DNA from: Oscillatoriales cyanobacterium
GTDB lineage: Bacteria > Cyanobacteriota > Cyanobacteriia > Cyanobacteriales > Microcoleaceae
NCBI GenBank assembly: GCA_004293365.1
Contig: RDYN01000029.1
Coordinates: 1 to 64,000, forward strand
Length of the DNA: 64,000 nt
Reading direction: 5' to 3'
The position numbers were made by a program, and so were the translations under genes. The notes below the pieces were generated by a model. It did not search any database. It saw only the letters and a list, made by a program, of their open reading frames with translations, and was not told the origin of the DNA. Shown one piece after another: positions 16,554 through 24,342 of the stretch; the first letter of the stretch is position 1; every line of letters starts with the position of its first letter.

Positions 16554-17016
16554 TGTGTGTATGCGTGACTTGTCGATTGTGAAGACAGGTGGTTGGGGAT
16601 GGGGAATGGGTTTTTCTCGATCGCCCAAATTAGATAGTAGCTCGTTTTAATCCTAAGTTTCACAAACAATACTCTACCTTAAGGTAGATGCCTCTGTTCA
16701 ACAAGACTGATATTCACAAGTATTATCAAAAGGCGATCGCTAGTCTAGCACTGTATGTGTAAGGGCGATCGGGCCAGCCCGCACCCGCTAAATGCCCAGG
16801 ATCGAGCACCCGAGAGGATTCATGCTTGATTTTTAACTGGTTGGCAACGGGCATGATGTGCGATCGCCGGCTACTTATTGCAAAAATTTGTTAACTACTT
16901 GCACAGTTTATTGACTTTATGTTAGGCTTCTACTCAAAGTTGAGAATTCAAGCCCTAACGTCACAGTCAGGGAAAATTTCAGCTAAACGGGTGTACTACA
17001 ACAATTGGAGACAATT
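16554..17016. other. Gene-free region before the small peptide gene
   Basis: About 460 bp with several GCGATCGC-type sites but no credible long frame, RNA gene or strong promoter pair. The last 60 bases lead into a GGAGA ribosome binding site. A long leader for the peptide operon is possible but not demonstrated by sequence. Confidence 0.4.
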
Positions 17017-17169
17017 ATGTCAAAGCAAATCAACGGATCGGCTCTCAAACTGTCCCGCGCCAGCAAAATCCAAGTAGAAGTCAAGGAAATTGCCAAGCAC
17101 GCCACAGCTAAAACAATCTCTTCTGCGCTTAATGTTGATGCCGATGGCAGCGATGTTACCAACGAGTAA
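17017..17169 (+). CDS. 50-residue peptide, candidate substrate of the downstream oxygenase
   Basis: The frame runs ATG to TAA and follows TTGGAGACAATT, a good ribosome binding site. The peptide begins MSKQINGSALKLSRASK, is basic and helical-looking through about residue 34, then ends with a polar, Asp/Asn-rich tail, LNVDADGSDVTNE. That is the leader-plus-core shape of many ribosomally made peptides. It precedes, in order, a hairpin attenuator, a JmjC-type oxygenase and a thioredoxin-like ferredoxin on the same strand. I recognise no known peptide family. It could also be an ordinary small protein, and the modification is inferred from context alone. Confidence 0.6.
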   Translation: MSKQINGSALKLSRASKIQVEVKEIAKHATAKTISSALNVDADGSDVTNE

Positions 17170-17249
17170 TAGCAGGTTTTTCAGATAGACTTCCCATCTC
17201 CAAGCAAGAAGTAATAAATTTTACTCTTGTATGTCGGGAAGTATGTAGT

Positions 17250-17295
17250 AATTGAGGACAATCCTTTGCGCTTGTCCTCAATTATTAAATTTTTA
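17250..17295 (+). terminator. Hairpin with weak T-run between peptide and oxygenase genes
   Basis: A perfect 12-bp stem, AATTGAGGACAA / TTGTCCTCAATT, with a 10-base loop is followed by ATTAAATTTTTAA. Partial terminators after a precursor gene commonly make the peptide more abundant than its modifying enzymes. Confidence 0.7.
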
Positions 17296-17334
17296 ACGTT
17301 TATTGACAAATCTTCTCGTTTATTTCTGTAAATT

Positions 17335-18483
17335 ATGCGATCGATCGCGAATCTACTCAAACCATACAATCTCGAAGATTTTCTAAATAACAACTGGACA
17401 AACAAAGCAGTTGTCATTCCCAGCGAAGGGAAAAAAGACTTTGCACATTTATTTTCCTGGGAAAAACTCAACTACCTGCTAAACTTTCACGAATTAAAAT
17501 ATCCCGACATTCGCTTAGCAGTCGAAGGAAAAGTTCTCGACGCCAGCGAAAACGCCAATCTGATAAAACTGTGCCAATCTGGAGCAACTTTAATCATCAA
17601 TCAAGTTCACAAACTAATTCCCGAAATAGCTGAATTTGCGGCAGAAATAAAAGTAGATTTAGGTTATCCAAACCAAGTAAATGCCTACTGTTCTTGGCCG
17701 GAAAAACAGGGATTTTCTTCCCACTACGACACCCACGAAGTTTTCATATTGCAAACAGACGGCATCAAGCAGTGGTATGTATTTGCAGACACAATTAAAT
17801 ACCCGCTGACAGAGCAAAAATCCTCCGCATTTCCACCGCCCGAAACCCCACCGTATTTAACCTGCACTTTGCACCCCGGAGATGTGCTTTACATACCGCG
17901 CGGGCATTGGCATTATGCAGTTGCTTCAGATGAACCGTCGCTGCATTTAACATTAGGAATTCACTGCAAAACCGGAATTGATCTTTTAGAATGGTTGGTG
18001 GGTGAATTGCGGCAGAAAGAAGAGTGGCGTCAAAGTTTACCGCTGCGAATAAGTTCAGATTCCATTGATGTAAGTGTAAATAATCTAATCGCTGAATTGC
18101 ACCGCTACGCAAAAAATAAAAATCTTGGAGAAGAGTACAGCAGCTACCTTGACAGTTTAGCAAAACCAGTGGCGAAATATTCTCTCCCTCATCAAGCAGG
18201 CTTCAACATTTTTCCCTACGGGATTCAAACTAAGTTTAGAATTCCCAAGTTTCTGCGGGTGAGAATTCGCGAATTACCTGACGGGTGCGGCTACAAAGTT
18301 GTTGTTGGAGGCAAAGAAGTATCTCTGAAAGGAGTAACGGAAAAATTTATGGAGAATTTATTCCGTACAGAATTTTTTACAGGAGAGGATGTGATGGATT
18401 GGTTGCCAGATTATGATTGGGAAATAGATGTAGTGCCGCTTTTGTCGAGGCTAGTAGTTGACGGAGTGATCTTTGTTAGTTAA
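17335..18483 (+). CDS. JmjC/cupin_8 Fe(II)/2-oxoglutarate oxygenase (RoxA/YcfD-like)
   Basis: A 382-residue protein with the iron triad H130-x-D132 (FSSHYDTHEVF) and a distal histidine in YIPRGHWHYA (about H193). The sequence KQWYVF after the first strand fits a 2-oxoglutarate-binding position. The length and C-terminal winged-helix-like region (VTEKFMENLFRTEFFTGEDVMDWL) match bacterial ribosomal oxygenases such as YcfD/RoxA, which hydroxylates ribosomal protein uL16. A ribosomal target is therefore one option; hydroxylation of the adjacent 50-residue peptide is the other, suggested by gene order. The ATG at 17335 has no strong ribosome binding site. The next gene is 73 bp downstream. Confidence 0.85.
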   Translation: MRSIANLLKPYNLEDFLNNNWTNKAVVIPSEGKKDFAHLFSWEKLNYLLNFHELKYPDIRLAVEGKVLDASENANLIKLCQSGATLIINQVHKLIPEIAEFAAEIKVDLGYPNQVNAYCSWPEKQGFSSHYDTHEVFILQTDGIKQWYVFADTIKYPLTEQKSSAFPPPETPPYLTCTLHPGDVLYIPRGHWHYAVASDEPSLHLTLGIHCKTGIDLLEWLVGELRQKEEWRQSLPLRISSDSIDVSVNNLIAELHRYAKNKNLGEEYSSYLDSLAKPVAKYSLPHQAGFNIFPYGIQTKFRIPKFLRVRIRELPDGCGYKVVVGGKEVSLKGVTEKFMENLFRTEFFTGEDVMDWLPDYDWEIDVVPLLSRLVVDGVIFVS

Positions 18484-18556
18484 AACTAGAGAAGGGTACT
18501 AACTGTAATGAATGGGTTGTTAAAAGAGTAATTTATGACACATAACGAGGTAGAAA

Positions 18557-19579
18557 ATGCCGGATACTTTTTTTTGCGCCGATGCTTCTAAATGCGTTCA
18601 AGAGGATATTATTGGTACTGGTACGAATTACCAAACCTATGTATTAATTGAATGTTGTTTGCCTTGGGAATCAGAAGCTTTTAATTCCAAACAAGTCCCC
18701 CAGAATCTCAGGGATTTGGTGGAGGAAGTAGAGCATTCAAAGCAAAAAATCCGATTCTTGTTGATAAATAGCGACAAACACAAATGTGCTAACAACCGCA
18801 AAGTGTTGATTTATGACAATAAAAGTCAAGAACTTTTTGAGGGTTACGAAAAGCACGAATTTAACGCGAGTAATATTTACGAAGTAGCAGGAATTGTCAA
18901 AAGCTATTTAGCTGGGGAAGTCCCGGATTGCGAAGTGGGAAATAACCAAAGTAGAGATATTTTGGTTTGCACTCACGGGAGTCATGATAGATGTTGCGCG
19001 AGATATGGCAATCCTTTTTACGCGCAAGCAACGGCTTTGGTTTCGGAGTTAGAATTGAGTGATGTTCGTGTTTGGAAATCCAGTCATTTTGGCGGACACC
19101 GCATGGCACCGACTGCGATTGATTTGCCTGACGGTAGATATTACGGAAATCTCGATCGCATTTCGTTCAAATCTATTCTAACGCGATCGGGCGATATTGA
19201 ATGTTTGAATCAGGTTTATCGGGGTTGGGGGATTTTGCCGAACCAAATTCAGGTTTTGGAACGAGAGTTTATTATCCGCTACGGGTGGGATTGGTTCAAC
19301 TATAAAGTTTCAGGCTGTATTGTTGAAAAACATCTCGAAAATGATGGTTTTGTGGCTGAATTGACTTTTGAAAAGGTAGATGGTACGTATATCTATCGGG
19401 CTGAGTTGGTTAAAGATGAAGCTAAAACAGTCAAGTTGAAAGGTTCGTGCGGCGCTAAGCAAGAATCAGAGTTTGTCAAGTATTTGGTAAAGGATTCTTA
19501 CTTTTACTCGAAGAAAGATGAGTCAAGGTTTGTAATTTATCCTGGAATTCCGCAGCCAATATTAGTCGAGATTATGTGA
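18557..19579 (+). CDS. Sucrase/ferredoxin-like (thioredoxin-like [2Fe-2S]) family protein
   Basis: The 340-residue protein carries the Suc_Fer-like family hallmarks: CTHGSHDRCC at about 138-147, a thioredoxin-like ferredoxin cysteine pair, and HFGGHRMAP at 177-185 (the family's HxxGH-type ligand motif). Members are thought to bind a [2Fe-2S] cluster. The N-terminal ECCLPW (residues 32-37) is also conserved in cyanobacterial members as I recall. It lies 73 bp behind the JmjC oxygenase on the same strand, so it could pass electrons in the same pathway. This is inference; the family's substrate is generally unknown. Confidence 0.88.
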   Translation: MPDTFFCADASKCVQEDIIGTGTNYQTYVLIECCLPWESEAFNSKQVPQNLRDLVEEVEHSKQKIRFLLINSDKHKCANNRKVLIYDNKSQELFEGYEKHEFNASNIYEVAGIVKSYLAGEVPDCEVGNNQSRDILVCTHGSHDRCCARYGNPFYAQATALVSELELSDVRVWKSSHFGGHRMAPTAIDLPDGRYYGNLDRISFKSILTRSGDIECLNQVYRGWGILPNQIQVLEREFIIRYGWDWFNYKVSGCIVEKHLENDGFVAELTFEKVDGTYIYRAELVKDEAKTVKLKGSCGAKQESEFVKYLVKDSYFYSKKDESRFVIYPGIPQPILVEIM

Positions 19580-19627
19580 TATTGAATCTAAATGTTTGGG
19601 CTAGATTAAACAATTACAATCAAATAG

Positions 19628-19804
19628 GTTCGTAGTGAGGACTTTAGTCCGCATCCATCCCAAGACTAAAGTCTTCACTACGAACGTTTTGATGGCGGGT
19701 AATTTTTTTTATCACAAAGAAGGACTAAAGTCCTCACTACGAACCAATTATTTGTAAGAACTCAATGTCTCGCATCAAGAAGGACTAAAGTCCTCACTAC
19801 GAAC
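19628..19804. repeat. Three palindromic GTTCGTAGT-family units
   Basis: A paired hairpin unit (19628-19685) is followed by two single inverted copies (19720-19745 and 19780-19804), each containing AAGGACTAAAGTCC. They fill most of the space between convergent genes. Confidence 0.9.
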
Positions 19805-19822
19805 GTTATATTATGACAGAAA

Positions 19823-20257
19823 TTAGAATTCTAGCTGCATGAATATGTGGGGAATTGTCAGATATTCAAAGGGATTGTCTTTTTCGACAAATCCGAGATT
19901 TTTGTAGAATTTCACGGCGTTAATGCGAGACATCAGTCTCACAGTTTTGAAATTCTTTTCCTTAGCTTGTGCTATCAATCTTTCCATCATTTTAGTGCCG
20001 ATTCCCTGGTTTTGAAATTCAGGAAGTACGGCAATATAAGAGATGCTTCCAAATTCTGGGGATAATTCTCGGAGTCTGCCCGAGCCGATAATTTTGCGAT
20101 CGCCCTTTGCTATGATATGACAAGCACCGTTTTCGCGATCGTCTCTTTCGCTGCCCCTTTCCATGCCCAGGGGCGATCGCAAAACCAACCACCGCTGGTA
20201 AAACATATCTTCTAATTCTTGTGCGTTTTTGACTGGACGTATATCTATATTTGGCAT
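19823..20257 (-). CDS. GNAT family N-acetyltransferase
   Basis: A 144-residue single-domain GNAT protein. The acetyl-CoA binding beta4-alpha3 region is YIAVLPEFQNQGIGTKMMERL (about residues 76-96), with the pyrophosphate loop QNQGIG. The C-terminal KFYKNLGF motif is also standard. The N-terminal IDIRPVKNAQELEDMFYQRWLVLR resembles the ElaA/YjcF-like subgroup. The substrate cannot be predicted. It is monocistronic, flanked by palindromic repeats on both sides. Confidence 0.92.
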   Translation of the reverse strand: MPNIDIRPVKNAQELEDMFYQRWLVLRSPLGMERGSERDDRENGACHIIAKGDRKIIGSGRLRELSPEFGSISYIAVLPEFQNQGIGTKMMERLIAQAKEKNFKTVRLMSRINAVKFYKNLGFVEKDNPFEYLTIPHIFMQLEF

Positions 20258-20363
20258 TGTTTGGGTGAATTACAGTTATATTATCTAAAAGTATAATTAC
20301 CTGCAAAGGATTGAAAATCTGGTTGTATCGAGTCGGGAAGTCCTTTCGTAAACGTTGGGGCCG

Positions 20364-20498
20364 CCAGGGGTTTAAACCCCTGGCTAATAGCTAAAGTCGG
20401 TTAAAACCGACTAAGAAATGCGATCCATATTAATTTGGAGATATCTATTTAGTCCTCTTTAGAGGACTTTAGCTATGAGACAGGGGTTTAAACCCCTG
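20364..20498. repeat. Compound palindromic repeat built on AGGGGTTTAAACCCCT
   Basis: Outer hairpins CCAGGGGTTTAAACCCCTGG (20364-20383) and CAGGGGTTTAAACCCCTG (20481-20498) flank two more, AGTCGGTTAAAACCGACT (near 20396) and AGTCCTCTTTAGAGGACT (20451-20468). The whole forms a four-hairpin structure between the GNAT and PmbA genes. Confidence 0.88.
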
Positions 20499-20538
20499 TC
20501 GGACTCTCGGAGTGGCGGAGTCATTCAATAATTCCGAA

Positions 20539-21885
20539 TTACAAACTGTCAGTAATACTCGTGAAATTAAAAGCTTTGACGCGCACTCCGGGCACGACAT
20601 TACCGCCGTAACGTTTCGCCTCGGTAACTGCATCGATATCGCGCAACATATCAGGTAAAACTTGATTGAAACGGAAATTTTTAATCGGATAAACAATCTT
20701 ACCATTTTCAATCCAGAAAGTACCGTCGCGAGTCATTCCCGTTACTTCCGATGTTTTCGGATTCACGTAGTTAACATACCAAGCTCGACTGACGAAAATT
20801 CCGCGATCGGTTTGAGCGATTAAATCTGCTAAACTTTGGTCGGAACCTGTCATCACGATCGGGTAATAAGCACCTTTTGCCTCTTTACCTTTTTGGGCGG
20901 CCCAATAGCGGGAATAAGACAAGCTTTGAGGAACGCCGTTTTTGATGATTTCCAAATAGCTATTGCTCAATCCGTCGCCGAAAAAAGTATTCGATCGCAA
21001 CAAAGGATGACTCGGATCGCGCTGTACCTGCACTAACGGGCTGAAAAGCTGTTCTCCTGCGCGGTTTCCGGCGGGTTTTCCGGCTGCATCCGCGATCGAC
21101 ATAAACGATCGCCCCTCATCCGCCGCCCGCGCATCCATACCCCAAGTTATCCACGGTAGCAAATCCGCAAACGCAGCGCCATCAAAGATTACAGGATACA
21201 CGCCGGGAGTAATGGAGCGGGGGTTGCGGGAGGATTTCGCGCGATCGACAACTTGTGCTGCTAATGCCGCTACTTGTAGTTCATTGATACCCCAAGCCGT
21301 GCTTTCCGTCCAGCTAGAACCGTCTCCAATGCGGGCTGTAAAGCCGAAATTCGCCTCTGTAGAAGAGTTGCAGGCGCGGAGTCCGGTTGATGAGGCGATC
21401 GCGTACAGGGAAGCCTCAGCGCTCAAAGTGCCCGAAGCATCCGCGCCTTCTTGGGAGGCGATCGCACAAGCTTGTCGCACCATTTCTGCGCGGGCTAGGG
21501 GCGATACAGCGGCTGTTGCTTCATCAAACGCGGGCAGGGGTAAACCGTAGGTTTGAGGGGGCAGCAAGGGCATCCATTCGGGGTCTGCGGGGGCAATTCG
21601 AGCTAGTTCTTCCGATCGCTTGATGGTTTGGGCGATCGTATCTTCATCAAATTCGGTAACAGATGCAGAAGCGCTTTTATTGCCGAAATAGCTAGTAATG
21701 TTGAGGCTAAATACAGTCTTGCTAATATTTTGACTGATTTGATTTTCCGAAAATCTCGAAAGAGATTCTTCGCCAGTTGAGAGACTGACAAATACTGCTT
21801 CGGCTTCGGATTGTTTGACTGCTTTTTCTAGCAAAGATAAGGCTTGGTCTTCACTTAAAATTGCGGGCGATGTTGTTACAAGCAT
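20539..21885 (-). CDS. TldD/PmbA family protein (PmbA/TldE-like subunit)
   Basis: The protein is about 448 residues and shows the TldE/PmbA pattern: N-terminal FSENQISQNISKT, a middle with GASSTGLRACNSS-like blocks, and a C-terminal TGSDQSLADLIAQTDRGIFVSRAWYVNYVNPKTSE segment. It lacks the HExxxH metal site, as TldE subunits do. TldD and TldE form a heterodimeric zinc protease that degrades unfolded peptides and, in enterobacteria, trims microcin B17 and CcdA. I start it at ATG 21885 (MLVTTSPAILSED); the longer frame to 22011 runs through a dispersed intergenic repeat. TldD lies 109 bp upstream. Confidence 0.9.
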   Translation of the reverse strand: MLVTTSPAILSEDQALSLLEKAVKQSEAEAVFVSLSTGEESLSRFSENQISQNISKTVFSLNITSYFGNKSASASVTEFDEDTIAQTIKRSEELARIAPADPEWMPLLPPQTYGLPLPAFDEATAAVSPLARAEMVRQACAIASQEGADASGTLSAEASLYAIASSTGLRACNSSTEANFGFTARIGDGSSWTESTAWGINELQVAALAAQVVDRAKSSRNPRSITPGVYPVIFDGAAFADLLPWITWGMDARAADEGRSFMSIADAAGKPAGNRAGEQLFSPLVQVQRDPSHPLLRSNTFFGDGLSNSYLEIIKNGVPQSLSYSRYWAAQKGKEAKGAYYPIVMTGSDQSLADLIAQTDRGIFVSRAWYVNYVNPKTSEVTGMTRDGTFWIENGKIVYPIKNFRFNQVLPDMLRDIDAVTEAKRYGGNVVPGVRVKAFNFTSITDSL

Positions 21886-21950
21886 AATCTTAAAAGCCGG
21901 GTAAATTTGTAGGTATTTGAAAACAGACTTATTCGCGATCGGATCAGAAC

Positions 21951-21990
21951 TCTCTCTGTGTTCTCTGCGCCCTCTGTGGTTAAAAAAATC
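21951..21990. repeat. Dispersed CTCTGTGTTCTCTGCG-type sequence
   Basis: The stretch CTCTCTCTGTGTTCTCTGCG followed by CCCTCTGTGGTT between tldD and pmbA is a kind of sequence I recall as dispersed in many cyanobacterial genomes. Only one copy is in this window. Confidence 0.4.
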
Positions 21991-21994
21991 CGAA

Positions 21995-23482
21995 TTAAGC
22001 GCTTCCCCCAATTTGAATATCCCTCACCCGCACCGGCACACAAGCATGAGTCATCTGAGCTACCTGCATCGGTTCACCTTTTCCGCACATATTAGTACCG
22101 CACTGAACCCGTTCGGAAGCTGGCCCGATCGCATCTACTTGATTCCAGAAATCAGTGCTCATCGAATGATAAGTTACATCCTTCAACATTCCGACAACTT
22201 TACCTTTTTCCACCTTCCAAAAAGCATTCCCACCGAATTGGAAATTGCGCCGCTGTTGGTCAATGGAAAAACTGCCAATACCATCAATTAAAATCCCATC
22301 TTCCGTATCAGCAATCATCTCATCCAAAGTAGCAGTATGACTGCCGCCATCCGGGCCAGGTTCCAATCCCAAATTAGGAATTCTCACCATCGGTACGCTC
22401 GACCAACTGTCAGCGCACGCAGAACCGTTGCTGCTACCGCGTCCGAGGCGATAAGCTGTTTCTCTGTCAGTGAGATAATCGACTAAAATTCCATCCTTGA
22501 CAACGTACCAATCCTGCGATTTTACCCCCTCATCGTCGTAACCCATTGTACCTCGGCCGTGGGGTTGAGTGCGATCGCACTTAAAGTTCACCCAAGGCGC
22601 AGCGTATTGCAGCTTATTCAGCTTATCAGTAGTAGCAAAACTCGTGCCAGCAAAATTTGACTCGTAGCCGTAAACCCGGTCTAATTCCGTGGGATGTCCG
22701 ACAGATTCGTGGATTGTCAGAAACAAATTTGTCGGCTTGAGAATCAGGGATTTGCAAATACCGGCCGGGACTTTCGGCGCAGCGACTTTCTCAATCGCTT
22801 CGGCTGCAACTCTGTCTATTTGACTAAGCAAATCATCGGGATTAATGTGTTCGTAACCGATATTTAGCGGCGGGCGTTCGTAACTGCGACTTTGAGCATC
22901 CCCGCCCGCAATTGCCGTACAGCCAAAACCCGGATAGCTGCGGTAGATTGTTTGTTCGATTAGCGAGCCTCCTGTGGACGCAAAAACCTTGTCTTCGCGG
23001 TTAAATGTCAAAAAAGAATATGCTTTTTTGATGCCTTGTGAATCCTGGGCTAGCAGGCGCTCGTTGATGGTTAATAGGAGTTCGGCTTTGTCAGCGACTG
23101 GTACAGAAAACGGGTCAATTGCGATCGGAGTAATGTAAGTATCGACATATTTTTCGACGGGAACTAAGCGCACCGGTTCCTTTTGAGTCAAGCGACTGCC
23201 CTTAGCGATTTCAACAGCCAAACTGACAATTCTGGCAACCTCTGCGGGTGTTTTGCTGTGACTGGCGGCAAAGCCCCAAGCGCCGTCTAGCAGCACTCGC
23301 ACGCCAAAACCGGAACTTACATTATCGGAGATATTGCTTAAAGATCGATCGCGCGCATACAAACTCTGCCGTCGGTAACTGCAAAAACGGACATCACCGT
23401 ATTCGCATCCAGATTTCTGAATTAACTCTACAGCCAAGTTTGCTAACTCGTTAGCAGAGATTTTTGCAGTTAAGAGTACCAT
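21995..23482 (-). CDS. tldD: TldD family metalloprotease subunit
   Basis: The product is about 495 residues, with the TldD zinc motif HESVGHPTELDR (HExxxH, about residue 255) and the conserved YDDEGVKSQD and CGTNMCGKGEP blocks near the C-terminus. This is the catalytic partner of the PmbA-like product encoded immediately downstream. I chose ATG 23482 (MVLLTAKISANELA); the frame extends upstream to 23512 without a better start. The pair lies 2.4 kb from the peptide/JmjC operon, but tldD/pmbA are common housekeeping genes in cyanobacteria, so no link should be assumed. Confidence 0.92.
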   Translation of the reverse strand: MVLLTAKISANELANLAVELIQKSGCEYGDVRFCSYRRQSLYARDRSLSNISDNVSSGFGVRVLLDGAWGFAASHSKTPAEVARIVSLAVEIAKGSRLTQKEPVRLVPVEKYVDTYITPIAIDPFSVPVADKAELLLTINERLLAQDSQGIKKAYSFLTFNREDKVFASTGGSLIEQTIYRSYPGFGCTAIAGGDAQSRSYERPPLNIGYEHINPDDLLSQIDRVAAEAIEKVAAPKVPAGICKSLILKPTNLFLTIHESVGHPTELDRVYGYESNFAGTSFATTDKLNKLQYAAPWVNFKCDRTQPHGRGTMGYDDEGVKSQDWYVVKDGILVDYLTDRETAYRLGRGSSNGSACADSWSSVPMVRIPNLGLEPGPDGGSHTATLDEMIADTEDGILIDGIGSFSIDQQRRNFQFGGNAFWKVEKGKVVGMLKDVTYHSMSTDFWNQVDAIGPASERVQCGTNMCGKGEPMQVAQMTHACVPVRVRDIQIGGSA

Positions 23483-23584
23483 AGTTATTCGTCGTTCGTC
23501 GTTGGTTATCAATCATTATAGCGCTGTTTAAGGATTTGAACGAACCGCGAAGACGCAAAGAGAAGAAGCTTGGCGAATAGAATT

Positions 23585-23925
23585 CGCAGCTCTACGAACA
23601 TGCACGTGCCTACGCAGGTTAAATAAATGCTGATTTCTCTTAAGTCCGCGCACCATCCGGACATCGTTTGTATAGCCGCGAATTCTATTCGCCGAGGCTT
23701 GGCGGTTTCAACCGCAGCTCTACGAACATGCACGTGCCTACGCAGGTTGAATAAATGCTGATTTTTCTTAATTCCGCGCACCATCCGGACATCGTTTGTA
23801 TAGCCGCGAATTCTATTCGCCGGGGCTTGGCGGTTTCAACCGCTGTATAGCCGCGAATTCTATTCGCCGAGGCTTGGCGGTTTCAACCGCTGTACAGCCG
23901 CGAATTATATTCGCCTTCGCGGTTC
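23585..23925. repeat. Two 128-bp direct repeats plus shorter tandem copies
   Basis: Near-identical 128-bp units begin at 23585 and 23713. Each contains CGCAGCTCTACGAACATGCA, the GCGCACCATCCGGACATCG hairpin block and the block TAGCCGCGAATTCTATTCGC. Further partial copies of the last block follow to 23925. This accounts for most of the 450 bp between tldD and the aminotransferase remnant; no gene is visible. Confidence 0.9.
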
Positions 23926-23933
23926 GTTAAATC

Positions 23934-24212
23934 TTACTCCAATTCCTGCAAAACAGCAGTTAAGATTTCCAAAAGGCGATCGATATGTTCCTTCTCAATA
24001 ATCAACGGAGGCGACAAAGCAATAATATCACCAGTAGTCCGAACCAGCAACCCCTTTTCAAAGCACTGCAAGAAACAATCAAAAGCCCGTTTCCCCGGCT
24101 TAAGAGGAATAGATTCCAACTCAATCCCCGCCACAAGTCCCAGATTCCGAACATCAATGACGTGGCGCACCCCCTTCAAAGAGTGAACCGCATTTTCCCA
24201 ATAAGCGGTGGA
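23934..24212 (-). pseudogene. C-terminal fragment of a class III aminotransferase
   Basis: The frame reads STAYWENAVHSLKGVRHVID ... NLGLVAGIEL ... FEKGLLVRTTGDIIALSPPL ... ITAVLQEL-like to its stop. This is the last roughly 95 residues of an omega-amino acid:pyruvate-type (PLP fold I, class III) aminotransferase. The catalytic lysine and the N-terminal 350 residues are absent. Upstream of 24212 the similarity stops inside dispersed repeats, so a deletion between repeats probably removed the rest of the gene. Confidence 0.82.
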
Positions 24213-24231
24213 TATTACCTTATTTTATTCA

Positions 24232-24283
24232 GTCCGCGCACCATCCGGACTTCCTTTGTGTAGACGCGGTTTCAACCGCCGTC
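24232..24283. repeat. Copy of the GTCCGCGCACCATCCGGAC dispersed repeat
   Basis: The same hairpin block as at 10421, 23644 and 23772, followed by the related GCGGTTTCAACCGC palindrome. Confidence 0.8.
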
Positions 24284-24288
24284 TCACC

Positions 24289-24342
24289 TTAATTCACGAT
24301 CGCATCTTAATTCACGATCGCATCTTAATTCACGATCGCACC
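24289..24342. repeat. 18-bp tandem triplication covering a gene's 3' end
   Basis: The unit TTAATTCACGATCGCATC is present three times. The third unit contains the stop codon and last five codons of the adenosine deaminase gene (complement), so the two outer units are extra copies of that gene terminus. Confidence 0.9.

Noticed and set aside
21886-22011. N-terminal extension of the PmbA-like protein
   Set aside because: The added 42 residues read through a dispersed CTCTGTG-type repeat; family members start near LSEDQALSLLEKAV.
17017-23482. TldD/PmbA as part of the peptide-JmjC operon
   Set aside because: They are on the opposite strand, 2.4 kb away past a GNAT gene and repeats, and are broadly conserved in cyanobacteria without such operons.
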